From assembly GCF_009905215.1 (NCBI RefSeq), contig NZ_CP047593.1, positions 3,662,900 through 3,726,899 of the forward strand: a stretch of DNA of 64,000 nt. Direction: 5' to 3'. Under the pieces are notes generated by a model, which searched no databases, had not been told where the DNA came from, and saw only the letters and a list, made by a program, of their open reading frames with translations. This stretch comes from Tichowtungia aerotolerans. GTDB taxonomy: Bacteria > Verrucomicrobiota > Kiritimatiellia > Kiritimatiellales > Tichowtungiaceae. This document shows, piece after piece, positions 52,624-62,041 of this stretch; within the stretch, counting starts at the first letter, position 1, and each line of letters opens with the position of its first letter. The position numbers were made by a program, and so were the translations under genes.

Positions 52624-53878
52624 TGAACAGTCCCTGTCTCCTGAGTTCTTCAGCAAGATACAGCGAACCGGTAAAGCAGAGAAGCCGCTTTTTACCGGAC
52701 TCGACCCAATTGCGGGCGGGCTGCAGATCTTCGATCGGCTCAAGCTTCATTCCAATGGTTTGCCCAACTTCGGCAATTTCCTCAGCACTCATAGCGCGCT
52801 CCCCGGGAAGCGTAACGGCGAATGCTTTTTCAGTCGCCGGTTTGAGAGCCGCCAGAATTCCGGCCACGTCCTTGTCTTTCATAAACCCGAAGACAAATCC
52901 GTTTCCAAACTTTGGAAAGATTTCGTCCAAGGTTTGGAACAGCGTTTCAGCGCCGTTCGGATTGTGTCCCCCATCAAAGATGATCGGCGGCTTCATGGAA
53001 AGCATCTGGAAGCGCCCCGGCCACCTGACGGTTTCGAGTCCTTTCTTCATCTGAAGCTTAAGGCCTTCGATATCGGACAGGTCTTCCAGAGCGGCCACGG
53101 CGATGCCGCAGTTCTCGAGCTGATAGCTGCCGCCAAGCGGCAGACGAATGTTGCGGTAGTCGGTTCCGCTGGCTTCGATGTCGACAAGCTGATCGGTGCG
53201 GCGACTGTCCAGAACCTGAAAAAATGCGGCCTCTTCGCTTCCAAGGATTGGAACTTTTTTGTCGGCGGCTTCTTTGTAAACAACGGCTTCGGCGGCAACC
53301 GGCATCGGCCCGCAAATGACCGGAACGCCCTCTTTAATGATTCCGGCTTTTTCCCATGCAATTTTCTCGAGGTCTTCGCCGAGGTAGTTGGCGTGGTCAA
53401 GTGCGATGCGGGTGATGACGGATACGACCGGCTGAATGACATTGGTGGCGTCCCAGCGCCCGCCCATACCGGTTTCGATAACGGCGTACTCCACACCGGA
53501 GCGTTTGAAGTGCTCAAAAGCAATCGCTGTGGACAGTTCAAAAAACGTAGCGGGCCGCAAGCCGGTTTTTGAATCGGCAACTTCAACCGCCTGGATCAGC
53601 TGATCGAGATTCTCATTGGGAATGTCCTGCCCGTTGACGCGGAAGCGCTCGTTGAAGCGAATAAGATGCGGCGACGTATAGAGTCCGGTCTTTTTACCGG
53701 AAGCGCGCAGCACCGACTCAATCATGGCGCAAACCGACCCTTTGCCATTGGTGCCGGCGACATGTATGCTTTTAAATTCCCGCTGCGGATTACCGAGCTG
53801 GTCGAGCAACGCGGTAATCACGTCGAGACCGGGCCTGATGCCCAGAGCGGTGCGGGCGAATAGCTGTTCAATATTCAT
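52616..53878 (-). CDS. folC: Folylpolyglutamate synthase / dihydrofolate synthase
   Basis: Adds glutamate to dihydropteroate and folates. Seen in 420 residues: VAGTNGKGSVCAMIESVLRASG (P-loop), TSPHLIRFNERFRVNG, FELSTAIAFEHF, VIETGMGGRWDATNVI, SVITRIALDHANYLG, IFDGGHNPNGAETLF. It is a normal length for the family. It contains three dispersed palindrome copies (52903 perfect, 52926 short, 53239 perfect), the densest gene in the window. It starts 6 bases after accD. Confidence 0.95.
   Translation of the reverse strand: MNIEQLFARTALGIRPGLDVITALLDQLGNPQREFKSIHVAGTNGKGSVCAMIESVLRASGKKTGLYTSPHLIRFNERFRVNGQDIPNENLDQLIQAVEVADSKTGLRPATFFELSTAIAFEHFKRSGVEYAVIETGMGGRWDATNVIQPVVSVITRIALDHANYLGEDLEKIAWEKAGIIKEGVPVICGPMPVAAEAVVYKEAADKKVPILGSEEAAFFQVLDSRRTDQLVDIEASGTDYRNIRLPLGGSYQLENCGIAVAALEDLSDIEGLKLQMKKGLETVRWPGRFQMLSMKPPIIFDGGHNPNGAETLFQTLDEIFPKFGNGFVFGFMKDKDVAGILAALKPATEKAFAVTLPGERAMSAEEIAEVGQTIGMKLEPIEDLQPARNWVESGKKRLLCFTGSLYLAEELRRQGLFNG
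52903..52917. repeat. Perfect dispersed palindrome TTCCAA-ACT-TTGGAA
   Basis: In folC; 7-bp arms. A second, shorter copy (TCCAA-GGT-TTGGA) follows at 52926-52938 and encodes FQTLD, so two copies lie within 36 bases. Confidence 0.85.
52926..52938. repeat. Short copy of the dispersed palindrome, TCCAA-GGT-TTGGA
   Basis: In folC; on the minus strand it encodes FQTLD. Confidence 0.6.
53239..53253. repeat. Perfect dispersed palindrome TTCCAA-GGA-TTGGAA
   Basis: In folC; here the frame gives VPILGS. Confidence 0.82.
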
Positions 53879-53884
53879 CGAGCA

Positions 53885-54730
53885 CTATGTATCCATCATA
53901 TAGTCGAGAACAGTTGAAAGGCGCTCTTTGAGTTCGTGGCGCGGAACCACCATATCAATGAGTCCGTGCTTCTCGAGAAATTCAGCGCGCTGGAACCCTT
54001 CGGGGAGATCCTGCTGAGTGGTCTCTTTGATCACGCGCGGACCGGCAAACCCGATCAATGCGCCGGGTTCAGCCATAATGATGTCGCCAAGCGTCGCGAA
54101 GCTGGCCATGACACCGGCCATCGTCGGATGTGTCAGCACCGGGATGTATGGGAGCCCGGCTTCCGCGTGACGGGCAAGTGCGGCACTGGTTTTGGCCATC
54201 TGCATGAGACTGAAAAGTCCTTCATACATACGGGCTCCGCCGGAAGCGCAAACAATGATACAGGGTATTTTCTGTTCGGTGCAGCGTTCAATCTGACGAG
54301 TGATTTTTTCTCCCACTACGCTGCCCATGCTGGCTCCGAGAAATTTGAAATCCATAACGCTGATGCCGACGGAGCGACCGTTTATTTTTGCGGCACCGCA
54401 GGTGACCGCATCTTTAAACCCGGTCTTTTTCTGATTTGCTTCGAGTTTGGCAATGTAGGAATCCTGTCCGGTAAAGCCGAGCGGATCGGCGGAAGTCATA
54501 TTGGCGTCCCACTCCTGAAAAGTTCCTTCATCGGCAAACAGGTCAATACGCGCCTGACGGCCGAGGCTGAAGTGATATCCGCATTTTGGGCAAACCTGAA
54601 GATTTTCAGCTAACTCTTTGGTGTAAATAATTTCACTGCAACCAGGACATTTTTCCCACAATCCATCGGGCACATCCCGCTTGCGAACCTGAACTGTTGA
54701 ATACTTCTTTTTGCCGAATCGTAAAGCCAT
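53885..54730 (-). CDS. accD: Acetyl-CoA carboxylase carboxyltransferase subunit beta
   Basis: Part of the enzyme that makes malonyl-CoA for fatty acid synthesis. The 281-residue protein has the N-terminal four-Cys zinc ribbon ([19 protein letters not shown] then VCPKCGYHF) and the crotonase-like core with [61 protein letters not shown], and [15 protein letters not shown]. The partner accA is not in the window. First gene of the accD-folC-murG-murC run, with folC 6 bases downstream. Confidence 0.97.
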   Translation of the reverse strand: MALRFGKKKYSTVQVRKRDVPDGLWEKCPGCSEIIYTKELAENLQVCPKCGYHFSLGRQARIDLFADEGTFQEWDANMTSADPLGFTGQDSYIAKLEANQKKTGFKDAVTCGAAKINGRSVGISVMDFKFLGASMGSVVGEKITRQIERCTEQKIPCIIVCASGGARMYEGLFSLMQMAKTSAALARHAEAGLPYIPVLTHPTMAGVMASFATLGDIIMAEPGALIGFAGPRVIKETTQQDLPEGFQRAEFLEKHGLIDMVVPRHELKERLSTVLDYMMDT

Positions 54731-54817
54731 AAGTACCTCTGGAATATTGGAAGAGTGGAGTTTTGGAACACTGGAACCTTCATCCCACCATTCCTCTAAT
54801 CCATCATTCCATTCTTG

Positions 54818-55513
54818 TTATCCTCTCGCAACCGTCACCACATAAACAGCTTCTGCACCACCGTCTTTCAGCGCGCCGGCACAGGCATTGACCGTGGCTC
54901 CGGTCGTCATCACATCATCTACCAGTAAAATTCTGCGCCCTTCCAAGCGGGCAAAGAAACCGGGTCGAAAAGCGCGGGATACGTTAGCGGCACGTTGGGG
55001 AGCTGTCAAACCCGTTTGAGTTGATGTCGGCCGAATCCGGCGCACACTCTTTTCCTTATATAGGAGCCCTTCCCGACGAGCCAAAGCTGCCGCTAAAAGA
55101 GCTGACTGATTATAACCCCGATCACGCTGCCGACTCGGCCAAAGCGGAACGGGAACAACCCAATCAAACTCAACGTCTTCATATTCTGCCCGAACGCAGG
55201 CTTCCAGCAAATCGGCTAAGTCATCCACAAGCCACAATGCGTCTTCATATTTTAAAGCCCGCAGCGCTTCGCCAACTCCACCCTCGTAACGGACAGCAGA
55301 GCGGGCAAAATCAAAATGTGGCGTCTGCCGGCTGCAGGCAAAACAGGTGTAGTCATGCTGGACGTCGCCGGCCACAGGATCACCGCAGCAGTGACAGAAT
55401 GGAGGCTCGACCCGGGTCGTGTCTGCATAGCAATCCCAGCACAGATAACGAAAGGGATTCGGTGACGGCTGTCCGCACCCGGCACAGTTCCTTGGATAAA
55501 GCAGGTCTAACAC
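54818..55513 (-). CDS. ComF-family phosphoribosyltransferase
   Basis: A 231-residue protein with an N-terminal double zinc ribbon (CAGCGQ...CWDCY, CHCCGDPVAG...CFACSR) and a C-terminal type I phosphoribosyltransferase domain with the PRPP loop RILLVDDVMTTGATVNACA. ComF/GntX-family proteins are linked to DNA uptake in competent bacteria, but orphans like this are common. The start codon appears to be a GTG at 55513 with no clear ribosome-binding site. It is divergent from the secretin genes. Confidence 0.88.
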   Translation of the reverse strand: MLDLLYPRNCAGCGQPSPNPFRYLCWDCYADTTRVEPPFCHCCGDPVAGDVQHDYTCFACSRQTPHFDFARSAVRYEGGVGEALRALKYEDALWLVDDLADLLEACVRAEYEDVEFDWVVPVPLWPSRQRDRGYNQSALLAAALARREGLLYKEKSVRRIRPTSTQTGLTAPQRAANVSRAFRPGFFARLEGRRILLVDDVMTTGATVNACAGALKDGGAEAVYVVTVARG

Positions 55514-55936
55514 GAATAAAAATTACTTTACTCATTAAAAAAATCGATGTTTTTGTAGGATTAAGAAAAAAAGTCAGGCGATCCTGCCACCCTTTCTATG
55601 CAATCCAGAAGTATTTTTCCGGCAGAGCACAAAAAAGCTTAAATTCGTCATGCCCTTCCCCATGAATGAATTATGAAAAGAAACTTCCATTCATGCTGCA
55701 AGCGATCTGTTTTCAAGCTCGCAGATATGAGTCCGAAATTCACTGTTGAAGAAACAAAAAACATCAATTTAACACGCAATATTTCGCTTTAAGTTTTGAC
55801 ATTCTCATCAATATTCTAGACGATCTCCTGTCTTTTATCAGAATTAGGCTAAGGATGTCGTTAAAGGCAGATAAGCTTTAGCGGGAGAAGAAGAATGCCG
55901 GTTCTGGAATGTAAAACCTATCAGGAGGAACAGAGG
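55514..55936. promoter_or_regulatory. Intergenic control region before the secretin genes
   Basis: 423 bases with no recognisable gene. TTGACA (55797-55802) is a perfect -35; TAGACG at 55819 (16 bases on) is a weak -10. The leader then runs about 105 bases to the first secretin gene. An in-frame ATG at 55895 also has a purine-rich site (GGAGAAGAAGA), so a longer N-terminus is possible, but the signal peptide favours ATG 55937. Confidence 0.5.
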
Positions 55937-57598
55937 ATGCGAAAGTTAGCAATGGGCATTGCAGTACTGCTTTATCTTGCAGCGCAAAGCGGCACAGCCG
56001 AAACGATCATTACGGCTCAGGATTATGCAGTGGACAGCGATGTTGTACTGGAAAGTGCACTGCAGGAAATTAAGTCTGCTCCGCAGGACACAATCGATTT
56101 TACCGGCGATGCTGTAAAATACGTCGCGGATGAAACCGTCATCGCCGTTGAAGGCGTTAAAGCGGCTTTCAAATCCAATCCGGTCGATCAGGTTAAAAAA
56201 GATGCACTGCTCGATGTTGCCAACGCGTGGGACTCATCCAACGACATCGTTTTCCGTTCCTATAAGATCAGCAGAGCTGTCAGCGAAGAACTCGTCGCCG
56301 GCGCCGGTGCTGACGAGACAGATGTAGTCGATGTGACTGCCGCCTTCTACGGCATCGATTTCCCCACAAAATCATCGGCGTACCTTCGCCCGGAATTCAA
56401 CCGCCTGTTTGTGCGCAACACACTGGACAACATTCTTTCCATCGAAGATGTGCTGGCCGAACTTCACAGTGCAGAACGCGAACTGATGGGAAAACAGGTT
56501 TCTATTGAAACCAAGTTTGTGGAAATCAACCAGAGCTCACTCAATGAAATGGGCTTCAACTGGTACTTCGAAGGAAAAGGTTCTGACGGAACCGGCGCTG
56601 CAGGAATCTTTGAAAATCTGGTTCTGCCTGCTGGACAGAACCTCCTCTCTTCCGGGCTTCGCAATGCATCCGGCGTCTTCGGAACCGACGCCACCGCCGG
56701 CACGCTGGCATTCAGCAAAACCGCTGGATCTCTTCGCTGGAGCATGATGATGAATGCACTGGAACAGACAGAAGATGCCGATGTGCTCTCTGCTCCGAGC
56801 ATTGTGACCCGCGACGGATCAACCGCCAGCATCATGGTTGGTGAAGAACGCACTGTTTCCTCCGGCTTTGATGTCAAGAACTCTGAAAGTTCGCTTTACG
56901 TCGAGCACGACCTCGAAATTGAAAACATGGGTGTGATGCTCGAAGTGACTCCGGAACTCCGTTCCGACAGTTTGATCGACCTCGAACTCAACCCGAAAGT
57001 GGTTGATCTGATCGGATACGACGACTATCAGGTGCACCCCGACGCCGCCATCAGCCCGATTCAGGGTAATATCCTGCGCAACTCCATGATGCAGGGACGC
57101 TATCCTGTTATTACGGGTACACTTGATGCTGCAGGAAACTTGGTTACAAACAGCATTGGATTCCTGTATGACGCGTTGCTTGATAATGCCACAATTTATA
57201 AAAATGACGGAAGCCCAGGAGCAGCAAAAGGGACTACGGACATTAATGACTCACTCTACAACTCACCTCGTTACTACGAACAATTCCGTGAATTTGACCA
57301 CGATGATCTCCCGCAGGCTCCAGCGCTGTGGGGCCGCATGCCCTACTACCGTCTTCGCGAAATCGAAACACAGGTCACCGTTGCTGACGGAAGCACAGTC
57401 GGCATGGGCGGTCTGATTTACGACAAACTGGAAACCTACCGCGACAAAGTCCCGGTACTCGGCTCCATCCCGTTCCTGGGCCGTCTCTTCCGCTCTGAAG
57501 GAGAAAAGAGCGTCAAACGCAACCTGATGATCTTTGTCACCGCCACACAGGTGGACGCAAACGGACGCAAAGCATCGGACCTCGCCCTGAAGAAATAA
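55937..57598 (+). CDS. Secretin-family outer-membrane protein, copy 1
   Basis: A 553-residue exported protein with signal MRKLAMGIAVLLYLAAQSGTA. After about 190 residues that I cannot assign, the secretin core begins at KQVSIETKFVEINQSSLNEMGFNW. It ends with REIETQVTVADGSTVGMGGLIYD...VPVLGSIPFLGRLFRSEG...KRNLMIFVTA, the conserved barrel and gate end of GspD/PilQ secretins. It lacks the several N-domains of a full GspD. AGGAGG lies 8 bases before ATG 55937. It is followed after 29 bases by a paralog. Similar paired genes occur in Verrucomicrobia (Amuc_1098-type), which suggests an envelope or pilus-linked role (inference). Confidence 0.82.
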   Translation: MRKLAMGIAVLLYLAAQSGTAETIITAQDYAVDSDVVLESALQEIKSAPQDTIDFTGDAVKYVADETVIAVEGVKAAFKSNPVDQVKKDALLDVANAWDSSNDIVFRSYKISRAVSEELVAGAGADETDVVDVTAAFYGIDFPTKSSAYLRPEFNRLFVRNTLDNILSIEDVLAELHSAERELMGKQVSIETKFVEINQSSLNEMGFNWYFEGKGSDGTGAAGIFENLVLPAGQNLLSSGLRNASGVFGTDATAGTLAFSKTAGSLRWSMMMNALEQTEDADVLSAPSIVTRDGSTASIMVGEERTVSSGFDVKNSESSLYVEHDLEIENMGVMLEVTPELRSDSLIDLELNPKVVDLIGYDDYQVHPDAAISPIQGNILRNSMMQGRYPVITGTLDAAGNLVTNSIGFLYDALLDNATIYKNDGSPGAAKGTTDINDSLYNSPRYYEQFREFDHDDLPQAPALWGRMPYYRLREIETQVTVADGSTVGMGGLIYDKLETYRDKVPVLGSIPFLGRLFRSEGEKSVKRNLMIFVTATQVDANGRKASDLALKK

Positions 57599-57627
57599 AC
57601 ACGGTCTGAATTTAAGGAGAAACTATC

Positions 57628-59244
57628 ATGCGAAAAACAATCTTTATTACAACAACCGTCCTTTTGGCGGGTTTCAGTTTCGCTCAGCAGCAGTCTGAAA
57701 GCGTCGAAGGCATTCTGAACGAACTTGGCGGTCTGCAGACTGAAGCCGCGTCAATGTCGGCACCGGAAACGGCAATACCTGCAGTTGCTGAAGAAGTACC
57801 TGCCGCCGAACCCGTCGTTGCAGAAGGAACGGTTGATATTCCGGCCGTTATCGAAGACAGCCGTGATGCCTATGCTATGGGTGAATTTGAGCGTGCTCAG
57901 CTTGGGTTCAAAAGAGTCATTGCTGCCTCCCCGGAAAACATTGTGGCCCGGATGTACCTTCGTAAAATTGCCGAACGCGATCAACGCAAGGTGGAGGTCA
58001 GCGGCATGCAGGCCGTTACCGCCGGATGGAACACGAGCCTGGTGCTGCGCTCCTACTCGGTCTCTTCCGATTCTGCTGAAAAAATGGAACTGGGCGACGT
58101 AGAAGGTCCGGTTGATGTAAGCGCCAAATTTCCGGAAGTTGAATTTCCGGAAGGTTCTGCCGCGATGTACCAGCCGAAGATGGAAAAAATCTTTGTCCGC
58201 AACACCGTTGAAAACCTGACCATTATCGAAGAAGTTCTTGAAGCAATGGATGTCGCAAAAACATCCGAAGATGTAGAACAGGTCGAAATCGAAGCGAAAT
58301 TCGTCGAAGTCTCTGAAGGAACACTCGAAGCCCTTGGCTTTGAATGGAACTTTGATGGAACTGTTGGCAGCGGTATCGAAGGTGATGACATCCAGATCAG
58401 TGATGGAGTTGACGGTCTGTTTGCAAAAGCCCTTCGCGGTGGTTCTGATGAAACCCTGCCCTTCAGCCAGCCGAGCACGCTTGGTGCTGGATCGATCGGA
58501 GCAGGAACTCAGTCCGGCCTGAACGAAGACTGGACGGCATTTGATATCTCAAACAGCTTCAGTTCCGAATCAGCAACCCTGGCTCTGCGGAACAACGGCA
58601 GCAACCCGCTGGATCTTTTGATCAGTGCTCTGGATCAGTCCAGCGGTGCAGATGTTCTTTCCGCTCCCCGCATCGTTACTAAAAGCGGTGAAGAAGCTGT
58701 GATCCGTGTAGGTCAGAAACATATTTACCCCGAAGTCTACGAACCGAATGCTTCCGGTGGTAATATTGTTCACGTCAAATACGAAGACTGGGAAGAAAAA
58801 CTACTGGGTGTTGAACTGACCGTGACTCCGCAGGTAGACGGCGACCAGATCGAAATGGAACTGAATCCGAAAATCACTGAACTGCAGGGTTGGCAGACCT
58901 ATGATGTTGCCCCGAAAGACTCCGCTTACACCTGGTACCAGTACCGTATCGGCCTGAAATTCTACCATGACGCCATTCAGGCCAGACTGCCGATCTTCCG
59001 CGTGCGCAATATCGAAACAGAAGTGACCATTGCTGATGGAGCAACCATCGGCATGGGCGGGCTCGTCAATGAGCGAATTGAATCCTATGAGGACAAAGTT
59101 CCCTTCCTGGGCAGCATGCCGCTGGTTGGACGCCTCTTCCGCTCCGAAGGCGAGCGCGCTGTCAAACGCAACCTGATGATGTTTGTAACGGCTAAAAAAG
59201 TGGAACCGACCGGACGCATTAACAGCGCCCGCTCTTTCCAGTAA
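57628..59244 (+). CDS. Secretin-family outer-membrane protein, copy 2
   Basis: A 538-residue paralog of the preceding gene. Signal MRKTIFITTTVLLAGFSFA; an Ala/Glu/Pro-rich stretch (about 30-70); a TPR-like helix pair (YAMGEFERAQLGFKRVIAASPEN); then the secretin core from VEIEAKFVEVSEGTLEALGFEW to RNIETEVTIADGATIGMGGLVNE and VPFLGSMPLVGRLFRSEGERAVKRNLMMFVTA. The ends of the two proteins are nearly alike while the middles differ. AAGGAGA precedes ATG 57628. A terminator follows, so the two genes form one transcript. Confidence 0.82.
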   Translation: MRKTIFITTTVLLAGFSFAQQQSESVEGILNELGGLQTEAASMSAPETAIPAVAEEVPAAEPVVAEGTVDIPAVIEDSRDAYAMGEFERAQLGFKRVIAASPENIVARMYLRKIAERDQRKVEVSGMQAVTAGWNTSLVLRSYSVSSDSAEKMELGDVEGPVDVSAKFPEVEFPEGSAAMYQPKMEKIFVRNTVENLTIIEEVLEAMDVAKTSEDVEQVEIEAKFVEVSEGTLEALGFEWNFDGTVGSGIEGDDIQISDGVDGLFAKALRGGSDETLPFSQPSTLGAGSIGAGTQSGLNEDWTAFDISNSFSSESATLALRNNGSNPLDLLISALDQSSGADVLSAPRIVTKSGEEAVIRVGQKHIYPEVYEPNASGGNIVHVKYEDWEEKLLGVELTVTPQVDGDQIEMELNPKITELQGWQTYDVAPKDSAYTWYQYRIGLKFYHDAIQARLPIFRVRNIETEVTIADGATIGMGGLVNERIESYEDKVPFLGSMPLVGRLFRSEGERAVKRNLMMFVTAKKVEPTGRINSARSFQ

Positions 59245-59275
59245 CAAACTGAAACTTCAGTTGAACCGGCGAAAG

Positions 59276-59307
59276 GGAGGGCTCCGGCAGGCCGGACCCC
59301 TCCTTTT
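59276..59307 (+). terminator. Rho-independent terminator after the secretin pair
   Basis: GGAGGG...CCCTCC outer stem with TCCGG/CCGGA inner stem, then TTTT. Confidence 0.85.
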
Positions 59308-59403
59308 CGTTAAAACATCAGAATACAGCGTGCCCGATCGGTAACTCGGGTTGATTTGAAGAACTGCATTCGGTGAAAGTCTGACTTTACCGGGAGAAAT
59401 GAG

Positions 59404-61557
59404 ATGAAAAGATTTGTACTGTCGACCCTGCTGCTGCTGACTGCCTTGTCTGCAAAAGCAGCCCAGTCCGCGACGAATGTCTGGGTAGATACCTTTACCT
59501 TAGAAATAACGAAAATCGCCCAGCCTGCAGTTTCCACAAACGATATAACCATCGATGTGGCGGAAGGCGGAACCGCAACAGCCGATTTAACACTGACCAA
59601 CAGTGGTAATGTTTCTGTGTCATATTCGTTGACCTTTGAAGGAGCCTCTTCTGCCAGCTACTCGGTAATCACCCAGACTCAAAGCCGCGCCTCATTCCTT
59701 CCGGCAGAACACGCGCCCGAGACCGTTCTTACAAACTGGAGCGGTAACTCTTCCGAGGCAGAAGATATCAGCTTTGATATGACTGTCTTTGGCAACAGCT
59801 ACACCGGCTTTTCGGTTAATGCCAACGGCTCCGTTACTCTGATTAACAGTGCTGGAGACACTGCAACAGTCAGCCCATTTGAAACCACCGCTTTTGATCC
59901 GAAAACTGTACGCTTTAAGAAAACCGAATCCCGACTGATTATTGCCTGGGGTGTAAATCCAGATGAACTGAACTCAGGCATGTTTCAGGTTTGGCTCAAT
60001 ACAGACAATACAATCCGCTTCCTCTACGAAAAAACATCTTTCGGCATTGGAACCATTTCCCTTCTGGACTCTGAAGGACATTCCCAGACGGTTAACCACA
60101 CTCCCGGGCTGCTTTCATATGAAAGTCTTCTACTGACACCCCAGGCATGGTTTACCGCCATCCCGACGAGCGGAACGGTTTCCGGGTCCAAACAAAGCAC
60201 AGTAACTTTCGCTGCGAATGCTGAAAACCTTGCTCCCGCTTCATATGACATCACAGCTCATGTTCTCTGGAGCAATGGAGACAGCAATGAAGTGTCCGTA
60301 ACCGTGAATGTAGACGCCGAAACACTGAAACTCACTCTTCCCCCGGACGTCACCTTTTATGGAATGGCAGGACTGATTACCCGCACAAATGTCACTGTAT
60401 CCAACACGGGAAATGCCCCGTTGACCTACAGCATTATCTACCCAGACCTGCAGGCAGCTTCTTACTCTGCTGATCAGGTTGATTATGCAAACAAATGGAT
60501 CAGCGGCGGAAGCACAGTCCTGAGCGGAGAACTTGGAATCGATTCCTTTGAACTTGAATTTCCATTCACTTTCTTCGGCACCACCTACAGCAGCCTGATC
60601 ATCAATGAAAACGGCTCACTGTCACTGGGAGGCAGTGCATCGATTAAAGTGCTCAATGGTGACTTGGAGTTTGATGATGATGCATCCGTTTCAATTTACA
60701 ACAACGCAGCAGGAACCTGGAGTGCCATCACCTGGAAAAACATGTCTCCAAACGGCAGTCTGGAAAACTACACCTTCCAGGCCGTTTTGAACCGCGACGG
60801 AACTATTCGTTGCAGTTATAAACATCTAGAAGAAAACTGGATGAACGGAGTTATTCAGGTCACGGATGGAGTAACCAGTGTTTCTGGAACCCTCACCAAT
60901 GAGACCACCGTAGTTACCGAAACTGTCGTTGACAGCATTGACATCATCGGTACCAACTATTTTGGCTCTGGTGATGCAAGAATTGTGGACAGCTATATCT
61001 ACGCGACGAATTATACGACAACCACAACGTATACAAATGAAATAAACAACCAGGCCGTTCTGTTCACTCCGGGCAAACGTCAGGTGATCACCGCATCACC
61101 TCTGACGGGCACACTCGTTTCCGGAGCTTCAAAAATGATTACCCTCACCGGTGATGCGCGCAGCCTGGACGCCGGAGGCAGCAGTGATGTAAGCGTAAAT
61201 ACAACGCTGAGCTTCACTTACTCAGGAAGCACTGATGATCTCGACGTAACGTTCGTTGCCACCAACAGCGCGGACTCGGCCTACCCGGCACTGTCTGCAA
61301 ATGCGGTTGCCGATATGTGGGGAACATCAGATGAACCGAATATCTGGACAGAACAGGATGAAACCGGATCCGCCCGCACCGTCTACTGGCCGGAACCCGA
61401 AGATTCCCTAAGCCGTGTTTACTATGTCCTGTACACCCCAAGCCTGGTCGAAGAGTTTTACCAGATTGCGGTTGTCACAAATGAGTGCGTGTTTGTTGAT
61501 GAAGATTCCGAACGCATCAGCAATCCTCAGGGATACTACAAGGTGGATGTTGAATAA
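59404..61557 (+). CDS. Large secreted protein with repeated sandwich modules
   Basis: A 717-residue exported protein (signal MKRFVLSTLLLLTALSAKA). It has alternating beta-sandwich and nidogen-like modules. Segments such as VAEGGTATADLTLTNSGNVSVSYSL and FYGMAGLITRTNVTVSNTGNAPLTYSI are the Ig-like 'choice-of-anchor' type. ISFDMTVFGNSYTGFSVNANGSVTL and LEFPFTFFGTTYSSLIINENGSLSL are the repeated F-G-T/S-Y...N-G-S motif. The C-terminus is a fibronectin-like domain ending GYYKVDVE. GGGAG lies upstream of ATG 59404. Cell-surface or matrix protein of unknown role; it has its own terminator. Confidence 0.75.
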   Translation: MKRFVLSTLLLLTALSAKAAQSATNVWVDTFTLEITKIAQPAVSTNDITIDVAEGGTATADLTLTNSGNVSVSYSLTFEGASSASYSVITQTQSRASFLPAEHAPETVLTNWSGNSSEAEDISFDMTVFGNSYTGFSVNANGSVTLINSAGDTATVSPFETTAFDPKTVRFKKTESRLIIAWGVNPDELNSGMFQVWLNTDNTIRFLYEKTSFGIGTISLLDSEGHSQTVNHTPGLLSYESLLLTPQAWFTAIPTSGTVSGSKQSTVTFAANAENLAPASYDITAHVLWSNGDSNEVSVTVNVDAETLKLTLPPDVTFYGMAGLITRTNVTVSNTGNAPLTYSIIYPDLQAASYSADQVDYANKWISGGSTVLSGELGIDSFELEFPFTFFGTTYSSLIINENGSLSLGGSASIKVLNGDLEFDDDASVSIYNNAAGTWSAITWKNMSPNGSLENYTFQAVLNRDGTIRCSYKHLEENWMNGVIQVTDGVTSVSGTLTNETTVVTETVVDSIDIIGTNYFGSGDARIVDSYIYATNYTTTTTYTNEINNQAVLFTPGKRQVITASPLTGTLVSGASKMITLTGDARSLDAGGSSDVSVNTTLSFTYSGSTDDLDVTFVATNSADSAYPALSANAVADMWGTSDEPNIWTEQDETGSARTVYWPEPEDSLSRVYYVLYTPSLVEEFYQIAVVTNECVFVDEDSERISNPQGYYKVDVE

Positions 61558-61576
61558 CCCACCTATCCTGTTCAAC

Positions 61577-61610
61577 AAAAGCCCTTTCTTTATCGGAAGG
61601 GCTTTTTTTA
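61577..61610 (+). terminator. Rho-independent terminator after the large secreted protein
   Basis: AAAAGCCCTT / AAGGGCTTTT stem (61577-61586, 61597-61606) with a 10-base loop and a run of seven Ts (61603-61609). Confidence 0.92.
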
Positions 61611-61815
61611 TGGACTGCAGAGGTTGCTGAACCTGTCCTGCTGCATACAAAGGACAATACTTCCGTACAAACAAAACAGCGTAAAGTCATCATACTCTTT
61701 GGGGAAACAGGCGATCCGGCCTTTACCAAAAAGGTAAAAACGTCCTGTAAATACGCATGTCCGGCCCTTTTTTCGAACACAGAACAAATCAATTGAATTT
61801 TTTTCATCATTGCTT

Positions 61816-61844
61816 TTGACAACTCGCCTCCGCTTCTCTACCTT
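61816..61844 (+). promoter_or_regulatory. Promoter of the tRNA-Lys gene
   Basis: TTGACA (61816-61821), 17-base spacer, TACCTT (61839-61844). The predicted start lies about 12 bases before the mature tRNA end. Confidence 0.75.
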
Positions 61845-61863
61845 ACTCGCTCTTCTGTTTTAC

Positions 61864-61936
61864 GGGCCGGTAGCTCAGTTGGTAGAGCATGTGACTTTTA
61901 ATCACAGGGTCCTGGGTTCGAGTCCCAGCCGGCTCA
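61864..61936 (+). tRNA. tRNA-Lys (anticodon TTT)
   Basis: 73 bases. Acceptor stem GGGCCGG/CCGGCTC (one G-T pair) with discriminator A; D-arm; anticodon loop CTTTTAA with anticodon TTT (61897-61899) on stem TGTGA/TCACA; T-loop GTTCGAG. CCA is not encoded. Stands alone, not in a tRNA cluster. Confidence 0.97.
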
Positions 61937-62041
61937 CTCTTTTTTGAGAGTGTTTCCCCTTCGAAACAGAACTCTATTCAGAGTCAAACACCGCTATTTT
62001 TGTATTCCATCACAGCACAAGGCAGGTAATATCAAAGCCCT

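Noticed and set aside
8122-53253. The TTCCAA-N3-TTGGAA palindromes as transcription terminators
   Set aside because: Most lie in the middle of genes, have no T-tract, and the stems are only 6-9 bp with a 3-base spacer.
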